Shown one piece after another: positions 57,701-64,000 of a DNA stretch of 64,000 nucleotides. The DNA lies in the NCBI RefSeq assembly GCF_039954625.1, contig NZ_CP157199.1:1364001-1428000 (forward strand). Reading direction: 5' to 3'. Source of the DNA: Pontimicrobium sp. SW4 (lineage in GTDB: Bacteria > Bacteroidota > Bacteroidia > Flavobacteriales > Flavobacteriaceae). The position numbers and the translations under genes were made by a program. Positions within the stretch are counted from its first letter, which is position 1. The number at the start of each line of letters is the position of its first letter. The notes below the pieces were generated by a model. That model was not told the DNA's origin. It made no database searches and saw nothing but the letters and a program-made list of their open reading frames with translations.

Positions 57701-57780
57701 GCCTTAAAATCTTGGGCGATTAATGCACTAGTAATAAAAAATGATAATAGAAATTGAACAGAATAAAATCGAGTCTTCAT
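54754..57780 (-). CDS. Secreted BNR/Asp-box repeat (sortilin-like) protein, paralogue of 130-3141
   Basis: About 1008 residues from the ATG at 57780. The frame opens ten codons earlier, but the internal start gives a proper signal peptide (MKTRFYSVQFLLSF... ending LIAQ), and the -7 box TAACTTTG lies between the two candidates. Many Asp-box repeats can be read (KSDDYGTTW, KSIDAGKTW, KTTDGGQNW, KSINGGKDW, KSVDQGKSF, KSIDGGKTW, TRDGGKTW), as in its paralogue. The C-terminal 250 residues are repeat-free, and end in a lysine-rich helical part. Function unknown; often annotated as glycosyl hydrolase without catalytic support. Confidence 0.85.
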   Translation of the reverse strand: MKTRFYSVQFLLSFFITSALIAQDFKAFKYRTVGPERGGRVTTVTGTPMLPGTFYLGASGAGVWKSDDYGTTWNNVSDGFFATPSIGAIEVAVNDPNIVYVGTGSDGLRSNVISGKGVYKSIDAGKTWEHIGLRETGQIGAVEIDPTNNNVVWVAAIGNAFKANEERGIYKTTDGGQNWEKVFFISDKVGFSDLELLPGNPNIVYAAAWKAERKPWTIISGGNNDEGGIYKSINGGKDWIKLEKGLPKGLIGKIDLAVSPVNSSILYAVIEAPGKEGGLYKSVDQGKSFKQVSSNIGLVNRPFYYTNIELDPTNPDIIYSNANPLLKSIDGGKTWKRMSVPHGDNHDIWINPNNPDLLIQANDGGANVTHNGGKTWSTQFNQPTAELYQVEVDDQYPYWLYAGQQDNSSTIAVPSFPPSAIQNAGTGWIINTGGCETGPAVPKPGNHNTVYANCKGRFGVFNKLTGVERGYYVGASNIYGHNPKDLKYRFQRVAPIHVSPHNPNVVYHGSQYLHKTVTDGLIWETISPDLTAFEEDKQVISGSPITRDITGEEYYSTLYSIRESKLVEGLIWTGSNDGVVSVTRDGGKTWSNVTPKKLPKGGRVESVEPSQFNPAKAYIAVDRHLLGDAKPYIYVTNNYGEKWELLSTDKNGIPTDFTTRVVREDPVREGLLYAGTEFGIFVSFNDGESWEKFQQNLPVTPITDLKIFRGDIVISTMGRGFWILDNITSLRQSQINNLKETPYLFKPDNTIRYRYPNARSSFPRYPRTSVTIDYYLPKDTKGGVQLEILNSNKEVISTILSDSTKLKSTVKEVEDMNLSQILRFVDKKLVGKPGLHRFDWDLSQKGAWNKNKARRYKGGPMVAPGVYTARLTVGEQSFEQSFEILLDPRVKKEGITATNIEEQITMQNKVMDLLSDARKLEASLEKEAKSLKKKKAKAKVERLEQINVVLKQLQNEKKGAYPQQMMLSQISYLLNMISRADQLPGEEAKNRYEELVIQFNKLKQEATE

Positions 57781-57807
57781 ACGACAAAAAATTGGTTGGT
57801 TAGAATC

Positions 57808-57815
57808 CAAAGTTA
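57808..57815 (-). promoter_or_regulatory. -7 box TAACTTTG of the second BNR-repeat gene
   Basis: Matches TAnnTTTG on the minus strand. It lies 28 bases before the ATG at 57780 but almost on top of the alternative start at 57810, so it favours the shorter protein. Confidence 0.45.
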
Positions 57816-57876
57816 AGTAAAATTAGTGCTATATTTAATGTTAAAATTCAACAAATGTTTTTATTCATTTTTACTT

Positions 57877-59298
57877 ATGGAATTTAGAAAAGAAATTGAC
57901 TTATTAGGTGAATTAGATATTCATCAAGACAGCTATTATGGAATCCATACTCAAAGAGCTATTAATAATTTTAATATATCTAACTCAAAAATTGGAGATT
58001 ACCCTTTGTTTATAAAAGGTCTGGTTATTACTAAAAAAGCCTGTGCAATGGCTAATAAGGAAATTGGAGCCATAGCAGATGATAAAGCAGACATGATTAT
58101 TAGTGCATGCGATGAGATATTAAATAATCTTATACAATATTCAGATTATTTTCCGACAGACGTATTTCAAGGAGGTGCTGGAACTTCAGTAAATATGAAT
58201 ACGAACGAGGTGATTGCAAATGTTGCTCTTGAACTTCATGGTTATAAAAAAGGGAATTATAATGTTTTAAACCCAAATGATCACGTTAACAAATCACAAT
58301 CGACAAATGATGCCTACCCTACTGGTTTTAGAGTTGCTACATATTTTTACATTAATAGTTTACTTAAACATATTGAACATATTGTAATTCAGTTAGATAA
58401 AAAGTCTATTGAATTTTCAAAAGTTTTAAAAATGGGAAGAACTCAATTACAAGATGCAGTGCCCATGTCACTTGGTGATGAATTTAAAGCTTGGGGAGCA
58501 AATCTTACTGAGGAAATTAAAAACCTTAAAATGTGTCGCGATTTAGTTTTAGAAGTTAACTTAGGAGCTACAGCTATTGGTACAGGACTTAACGCGCCAA
58601 AAGGATATTCAGAGAAATCTATTGAGTATTTAAAAGAATTAACTAATGCAAACTTTATTAAAGCAGAAAACTTAATAGAAGCAACTTCTGATTGTGGTGC
58701 TTATGTTATGATTTCTGGAGCATTAAAAAGAACAGCCGTAAAATTGTCAAAAATTTGTAATGATTTAAGGTTACTATCTTCTGGTCCAAGATGTGGATTT
58801 AATGAAATAAATCTTCCAGAAATGCAAGCAGGTTCTTCTATCATGCCAGCAAAAGTAAATCCTGTTATTCCAGAAGTTGTAAACCAAGTTTGTTTTAAAA
58901 TTATTGGTAACGATGTCACTATCTCTTTTGCTGCAGAAGCTGGACAATTACAATTAAACGTTATGGAACCAGTAATTGCACAATCATTATTTGAGTCTAT
59001 AGATTTACTGTCAAATGCATTTGCTACATTAACGGATAAGTGTATTATTGGTATAACAGCAAATGCTGAGCACACTAAAAATATGGTTCTTAATTCTATT
59101 GGTTTAATTACTTTTTTAAACCCGTATATTGGGCATCATATGGGTGATGTTATTGGTAAAGAAGCTGTGCTTACTGGCAAAACAGTTAAGAAACTTGTAT
59201 TGGAAAAACAATTACTGTCAGAAGAAGAACTTGATGAAGTTTTAAGTTTTGAAAATTTAATGCACCCTCAATACAAAGCTCAACTCTATAAAAAATAG
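57877..59298 (+). CDS. aspA: Aspartate ammonia-lyase
   Basis: About 473 residues from the ATG at 57877; the open frame begins at 57826, but the longer form adds 17 residues before the family start ([13 protein letters not shown]). The fumarase/aspartase signature [10 protein letters not shown] is at about residues 319-328, with [11 protein letters not shown] and [10 protein letters not shown] further upstream. It converts aspartate to fumarate and ammonia in the cytosol. Aspartase is distinguished from fumarase by the typical [19 protein letters not shown] opening. It stands alone, 100 bases before the S9 peptidase gene. Confidence 0.93.
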   Translation: MEFRKEIDLLGELDIHQDSYYGIHTQRAINNFNISNSKIGDYPLFIKGLVITKKACAMANKEIGAIADDKADMIISACDEILNNLIQYSDYFPTDVFQGGAGTSVNMNTNEVIANVALELHGYKKGNYNVLNPNDHVNKSQSTNDAYPTGFRVATYFYINSLLKHIEHIVIQLDKKSIEFSKVLKMGRTQLQDAVPMSLGDEFKAWGANLTEEIKNLKMCRDLVLEVNLGATAIGTGLNAPKGYSEKSIEYLKELTNANFIKAENLIEATSDCGAYVMISGALKRTAVKLSKICNDLRLLSSGPRCGFNEINLPEMQAGSSIMPAKVNPVIPEVVNQVCFKIIGNDVTISFAAEAGQLQLNVMEPVIAQSLFESIDLLSNAFATLTDKCIIGITANAEHTKNMVLNSIGLITFLNPYIGHHMGDVIGKEAVLTGKTVKKLVLEKQLLSEEELDEVLSFENLMHPQYKAQLYKK

Positions 59299-59400
59299 TA
59301 AACTAATTTTAACATATCATTAACCTTATTCGTCTTAAAATCAATTTATCAATCTTATTAATTCAATTACCTTTACTAAAATTTAATAAATCCAACCAAA

Positions 59401-61527
59401 ATGTTTAAAAATCGTTTTAGAGCCATAGCATTAATGGCATTTGTAGCAACACTAGTTATTCCTTTCAACTCAAGTTTTGCACAAGACAAGTTAAAAAGGA
59501 TGCCAGGGTATGAACAATATCAAAAAATGGCACCACAAATTCGTAGCTCTGTTAAGTATGGAAGCTTATCTGCAACCTGGAGTGAAGATGGTAATTCTTT
59601 TACCTATAATCAAGATGGTAAGCAGTATAAATATGATGTAAAAAAGAAGAAGGCTACCGAAATAGGTGATGCCCAACCAAGACCTAGAAGAAGTTTTGGG
59701 AACAGACCAGCAAGAGGACGTCAGTATGCTTCAGCTGAATCTCCAAATAAAAAGCTAAAAGCATTTACTAAAGATAGAAATATGTACATCAGTAATCCTG
59801 ATGGTACTAATGTAATACCTATCACAACCGAGGGTAATGATGATAACCAAATTAAGTTTGGAATTGCAACTTGGGTATATGGTGAAGAATTAGGACAAAA
59901 CACTGCGATGTGGTGGTCTCCAGATAGTAAGAAAGTGGCTTTTTATAGATTTGAAGAAAAAGATGCTAAAAAATATTATGTTATTTACAACCAAACAAAA
60001 ATTCAAGATTCTGTAGAAATTGAAGCCTATCCAAAAGTAGGTGCTAAAAATTTACCTGTAGACTTAATAGTTTATGACTTAGATTCTAAAAAGACGATAA
60101 CGCTAGATATAAGAGATGGACAACCTTATAACGATGGAGCAATCGGAACTTATATCTACAACATAGATTGGTCTCCTGATGGTAAAGAACTATTATTCCA
60201 TAGCACAAATAGAAAGCAGGATATTATGGAGTATAAAGCAGCAGACCCAAACACAGGAAAAACAAGAGTTGTGGTTCGTGAGGAATGGCCAGCAAGTTTT
60301 ACTAGAAACTCTCCAGAAATGCGTTTCCTAGAAGATGGAAAACGATTTATTTGGGCGTCAGAAAGAAACGGATTTAATAACTACTACTTATACAATATTG
60401 ATGGTACATTAATAAATCCAATAACAACTCATAATTATGAAGTCTCAAGAATTATAGATGTTGACGAAAAAAATGGATATGTATATTACTATGCTAGAAG
60501 TGGTGATAATCATATGAAAATGCAATTACATCGTGTAAAGCTTGACGGGACTCAAAATACGCGATTAACAGATCCTGCGTTTAATCATAGCGTTACTATT
60601 TCCCCTAATGGCAAATATTTTGTTGATGTAGCTCAAACACACGATATACCACCATTTACTAGTTTGGTAAATTCAAAGGGTAAAGTAATTGATGAGCTTA
60701 CAAAAAGTGATATGACGAAGTTTAACGAACTTGGTTTAAAAAAGGTTGAAGCATTTACTTTTACATCAGCAGATGGTGTTACAGAATTACATGGGATGCT
60801 ACACTTCCCTTCTAATTTTGATCCTAATAAAAAGTACCCTTCGATTTTAGCTATATATGGAGGTCCTTCAACTAATGGTTTTAGAGAAAACTTCACACTG
60901 CCAAATGCTATGACTGAATATGGTTTTTTAGTTGTAAATCTTGATGGTAGAAATGTTGGTGGAAGAGGAAAAAAGATGTTAGATAAACTATATGGTAATT
61001 TAGGAATTGTTGAAATGGACGATTTTGCCGAAGGTATTAAATCGCTACATGATAGGCCATATTTTAATAAAAACAAAGTAGGTGTTGTAGGAACTTCTTA
61101 TGGTGGTACAACCGCAGCTACTAGCCTATTACGTTTCCCAGAGGTTTATCATGCAGCTGTTGCAAACTCTGCTGTAACGGATTGGAGAAACTACGACAAT
61201 GTATATACCGAAAGATATATGAACCTTATTGAAAATAACAAAGAAGGATATGATGCTGGTAGTATTATGAAGTATGCAGACAATCTTAAAGGTGAATTAA
61301 TGATTTTCTACGGAACAAATGATAACAATGTACATCCTGCGAATTCATTACAATTAATTCAAGCATTACAAAAAGCTGGTAAAAGCTTTGAAGTACAAGT
61401 TGGTCCTGATCAAGGACATACTGCTGTGAATAGAGATCGCATGATGGAATTTTTTATTACACACTTAGTAATTAACAACTTTACTCCAGATGTAAATCAA
61501 AGTAAAGCTGATCAATTTAAGAACTAG
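59401..61527 (+). CDS. Secreted S9 peptidase (dipeptidyl peptidase IV-like)
   Basis: A 708-residue secreted protein (signal peptide ending NSSFAQ). The N-terminal beta-propeller is of DPP IV type (with PDGTNVIPIT, WSPDGKELLF and WASERNGFNNYYLY). The catalytic triad is complete: Ser566 in GTSYGG, Asp641 in GTNDNN, His673 in QGHTAV. It removes dipeptides from peptides with proline or alanine at position two, outside the inner membrane. It is convergent with a second S9 peptidase and shares a bidirectional terminator. Confidence 0.93.
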   Translation: MFKNRFRAIALMAFVATLVIPFNSSFAQDKLKRMPGYEQYQKMAPQIRSSVKYGSLSATWSEDGNSFTYNQDGKQYKYDVKKKKATEIGDAQPRPRRSFGNRPARGRQYASAESPNKKLKAFTKDRNMYISNPDGTNVIPITTEGNDDNQIKFGIATWVYGEELGQNTAMWWSPDSKKVAFYRFEEKDAKKYYVIYNQTKIQDSVEIEAYPKVGAKNLPVDLIVYDLDSKKTITLDIRDGQPYNDGAIGTYIYNIDWSPDGKELLFHSTNRKQDIMEYKAADPNTGKTRVVVREEWPASFTRNSPEMRFLEDGKRFIWASERNGFNNYYLYNIDGTLINPITTHNYEVSRIIDVDEKNGYVYYYARSGDNHMKMQLHRVKLDGTQNTRLTDPAFNHSVTISPNGKYFVDVAQTHDIPPFTSLVNSKGKVIDELTKSDMTKFNELGLKKVEAFTFTSADGVTELHGMLHFPSNFDPNKKYPSILAIYGGPSTNGFRENFTLPNAMTEYGFLVVNLDGRNVGGRGKKMLDKLYGNLGIVEMDDFAEGIKSLHDRPYFNKNKVGVVGTSYGGTTAATSLLRFPEVYHAAVANSAVTDWRNYDNVYTERYMNLIENNKEGYDAGSIMKYADNLKGELMIFYGTNDNNVHPANSLQLIQALQKAGKSFEVQVGPDQGHTAVNRDRMMEFFITHLVINNFTPDVNQSKADQFKN

Positions 61528-61547
61528 TTTAAAATATTATTGATAAT

Positions 61548-61579
61548 AAAAAAGGGAAGCATTATTGCTTCCCTTTTTT
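61548..61579. terminator. Bidirectional terminator between two S9 peptidase genes
   Basis: AAAAAAGGGAAGC and GCTTCCCTTTTTT form a perfect 13-base inverted repeat with a six-base loop, between two convergent stop codons. Confidence 0.9.
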
Positions 61580-61580
61580 A

Positions 61581-64000
61581 TTAGTCTTTAGATTTGTTTT
61601 TCAATCTACGTTGTTGTTCAGCATAAGGTATTCCTTCTGTCATCCAATCTTCTGCTGGTTCGTCTTTTAAATAATGTCCAAACCATTTTAATATACGTTG
61701 CTGATAATCTATTCTGTTTTTATCCTGACGCAAACCATGTCCCTCTTTTGCATACACAAGTAGAACAAAAGGTTTAGCTGCTCTTCTAGCTGCATTATAA
61801 TAAGCTATTCCTTGAAACCAATTGACATTCTCATCATTATCACCAACTTCAAACATGATTGGTGTATTTAGTTTTTCAATATTCATCACAGATGAATTTC
61901 TTAAATAACTATCTGGAGCTTTCCATGGCGCAACTTCCATACGTTCTTGACTTACTTCAAAATGAGCGTTTTCTGGCGTACCTCCAAAAGCAGGTGTTAC
62001 AGCTAAGTTCATACTAATAAGCTCTGTTAAACCAGCACCAGCGACACTTGCCGCAAAAATATCTGTTTGCGTTGGCACAAAACCAGCTTGGTAACCACCC
62101 CAAGAATGTCCAATTAAACCAACTTTTTTAGCATCAACATCACCTTTTTCAATAATAGATTTTACCACATTCTCTAAGTTCTTAGCAGAAGAAATTCCTG
62201 GGTCTCCAGCGATAAACTCAATATCTGGATTCAATACAAAATAGCCATTTTGGGACCATACTGTAGTATTATAGTAATTCGTTTTAGACGGATTAATATA
62301 ACCATGAAATCTATCTGATAACTTCTCATATATATAAGTTATCATAGGATATTTTTCCCCCTTTACATAATCTGCCGGATAATACAAAATTCCTTGAGCC
62401 TCTTTCCCTAATGCATTTGTGTAAGTAATTAACTCCGCTTTTCCCCAAGCATAATCCTTCTGAAAAGCATTGGTGTTAGAAATTTGCTTTGTTTTTTTAA
62501 ATGACGTATTGGTTAAAAACAAATTTGGAGATTGTGTATACGTTTGTTCCATAAATGCAATATCATCAGATTTCTTTGCCTTAATAGTTCCAGAAATCAT
62601 AGTATCCTTATAGATTAAGGTCTTCATCTTTCCTTTAGATAACACAGCCATTCCAGAGTTTTTATTATACCTCCCAAATAATCTAAAATAAACTGGGTTT
62701 TTAAAATCTATGCTTTTTTGTGTTCTGTCAAAATTTTGATATCTGTAGATTATATTATCCTCCTTTCCATTAGTTAGTCGCTTCGGACTATTACCATCAG
62801 TGAAAAATTGCCAAACATCAAACTCAGAATTAACAAGGTAAGATTTACTATCACTACTCCATCCAGCAAACCCAAATGCTGGTTTTTGAGCCATTGGATG
62901 ATCATTGTCAACATCTATAAAACTTGCATCTATGTTTTTTGAAATATTTATTGATTCTTTAGTATCTATATTGTATAAGTACAAATGATCATTACTTAAA
63001 TATATAAAGTGCTTATTATTTGGGCTTACATCCCAATATCTACTGGCTTTAGTAACTACTTTTTCTAATGCACCATTTAAAGTGTTTACGGTATATAAAT
63101 CATAATCAGGTCTTCCAAACATAACTTCAAAATCATAAGGGGTTTGATCTTGACCAATACTAATTGAAGTTTCCGTTTGTATTCTCACACGATCGATTAC
63201 ATCGCTTTCTAATTGATAATACTTGTCGCTATTTGTATTCCAAACTGATAACTTAGAACCATAGTTTACATTTTTCTTTTGAGCTGGAATAATATCTACA
63301 TCTCCACTATTCCATATCTCCACTTCAGCAGCTTCATCGTTAGTCTCATTTTTATCGTTTTTCTCTTTTGGAGTTTTACTAACTCTAAAATCTGTGCTAA
63401 AAAATATGCTTTCACCATTATCTGAAAACGAAACACCTCTACTCTTAATTTGTGTGTTTTTTGGAAAATTTGTGTGTTTAATATGATTAAAAACTTTAGT
63501 CGAATTATTAACATTAGAATTATTTAATCCTTTCCATAACAAAATATCAAATGAATCATCTTTATACAGTGTGTCTTTGGCTGTTCTCAAAACCAACAGG
63601 TCTGAACTTTTTTCTCGCCATAGTAAGCCATTGTAAACTTCTTCTTTTTGATCTAAAACCTTTAAATTTCCAGTAATAGGATTATATAATTGCACCGAGT
63701 TTCCAACCTTATCATCAGTATTTATTATCATTGACAAAAGTGCTCCTTTGTCCTGCCATTCATATTGCTTAACGTTTCCAAAGGTAACTTCTAGACCACT
63801 CTTTAAATCTTTTACAATTAATGTATTTGCTTTATCTTTTTCTCGCTTCATCGCAAGGAATGAATTAACGCCACTAAACTTATAATTAACAACATCAATA
63901 AATTCTAAAGAATCTCCTGTAGATAAATTAACAACACCCATTTTTTGTGGAGCTTTCTTTTTCGTCTTCTTTTGTCTATTAGAGATGTCTAGCTTTTTTT
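61581..64000 (-). CDS. S9 peptidase (prolyl oligopeptidase-like), 5' end outside the window
   Basis: At least 800 residues; the frame stays open to the window edge past the first internal ATG at 63941, with KKKAPQK-type residues before it, so the true start lies outside. The C-terminal alpha/beta hydrolase has the nucleophile motif GHSWGGYQAG, EVGDNDENV (Asp) and EGHGLRQD (His). The N-terminal part is a beta-propeller (IFFSTDFRV, FVYLSNDHLYLYN patterns). It should be a periplasmic or secreted peptidase of the acylaminoacyl-peptidase/POP type. It is paired, convergently, with the DPP IV-like gene. Confidence 0.9.
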   Translation of the reverse strand, partial: KKLDISNRQKKTKKKAPQKMGVVNLSTGDSLEFIDVVNYKFSGVNSFLAMKREKDKANTLIVKDLKSGLEVTFGNVKQYEWQDKGALLSMIINTDDKVGNSVQLYNPITGNLKVLDQKEEVYNGLLWREKSSDLLVLRTAKDTLYKDDSFDILLWKGLNNSNVNNSTKVFNHIKHTNFPKNTQIKSRGVSFSDNGESIFFSTDFRVSKTPKEKNDKNETNDEAAEVEIWNSGDVDIIPAQKKNVNYGSKLSVWNTNSDKYYQLESDVIDRVRIQTETSISIGQDQTPYDFEVMFGRPDYDLYTVNTLNGALEKVVTKASRYWDVSPNNKHFIYLSNDHLYLYNIDTKESINISKNIDASFIDVDNDHPMAQKPAFGFAGWSSDSKSYLVNSEFDVWQFFTDGNSPKRLTNGKEDNIIYRYQNFDRTQKSIDFKNPVYFRLFGRYNKNSGMAVLSKGKMKTLIYKDTMISGTIKAKKSDDIAFMEQTYTQSPNLFLTNTSFKKTKQISNTNAFQKDYAWGKAELITYTNALGKEAQGILYYPADYVKGEKYPMITYIYEKLSDRFHGYINPSKTNYYNTTVWSQNGYFVLNPDIEFIAGDPGISSAKNLENVVKSIIEKGDVDAKKVGLIGHSWGGYQAGFVPTQTDIFAASVAGAGLTELISMNLAVTPAFGGTPENAHFEVSQERMEVAPWKAPDSYLRNSSVMNIEKLNTPIMFEVGDNDENVNWFQGIAYYNAARRAAKPFVLLVYAKEGHGLRQDKNRIDYQQRILKWFGHYLKDEPAEDWMTEGIPYAEQQRRLKNKSKD

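Noticed and set aside
1..64000. CRISPR arrays, tRNA and rRNA genes
   Set aside because: No regularly spaced repeats with unique spacers, and no recognisable tRNA or rRNA sequence was seen on either strand.

Overview
The window looks like chromosomal DNA of a member of the Bacteroidota, most likely Flavobacteriaceae. The evidence is very AT-rich intergenic DNA, promoters of the Bacteroidota type (TTG, about 19-20 bases, TAnnTTTG), many secreted proteins and short-signal lipoproteins, LytS/LytTR sensor-regulator pairs, an ABC-2 permease fused to an M1 peptidase, and giant BNR-repeat proteins. The species cannot be fixed from sequence reading alone. No rRNA, tRNA, CRISPR array, transposase or integrase was seen.

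Left flank (1-14284) is ordinary housekeeping and envelope content: a secreted BNR-repeat protein, two paralogous secreted LolA-like proteins, a DUF72 protein, a bifunctional formimidoyltransferase-cyclodeaminase with a thioesterase, an MscS channel with a DUF3817 protein, an OmpA-type lipoprotein, a divergent EF-G-like GTPase with a small partner, and a methyltransferase with an apparent signal peptide.

The centre (about 14300-48700) is the accessory part. It is cut into five modules by a dispersed intergenic repeat family. Each good junction has a left half (L) ending in TTACATAA-N6-ACATTATAG and a right half (R) starting TAGCTATAAT-N6-TTATGTAA, so the two halves form an inverted repeat. 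Module 1 is a tight five-gene operon: DUF262 protein, AAA ATPase, unknown protein, type III Mod, type III Res. It is flanked by direct repeats of about 600 bp. Modules 2 to 5 each carry one LytS-type histidine kinase plus LytTR response regulator, always next to the L half, together with secreted hydrolases or membrane proteases: a CocE-type hydrolase; a beta-lactamase-fold hydrolase plus an M1-peptidase ABC exporter; an esterase/beta-lactamase fusion plus a probable dead beta-lactamase-fold lipoprotein; and a CPBP protease plus a TPR-tailed beta-lactamase-fold hydrolase. The recurring plan is R half - hydrolase genes - sensor/regulator - L half. A pseudogene copy of a small lipoprotein lies directly beside one L half.

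Right flank (48787-64000) returns to ordinary content: an SLC12-like cation-chloride cotransporter homologue, two cold-shock-domain proteins, a CIA30 protein, a LysM/M23 peptidase, an EamA transporter next to a second BNR-repeat protein, aspartate ammonia-lyase, and two convergent S9 peptidases, the last of which runs off the window.

Best candidates for something undescribed are the modular array of sensor-regulator/hydrolase blocks bounded by the L/R repeat, and the composite DUF262-AAA-unknown-type III restriction operon with its long flanking direct repeats.
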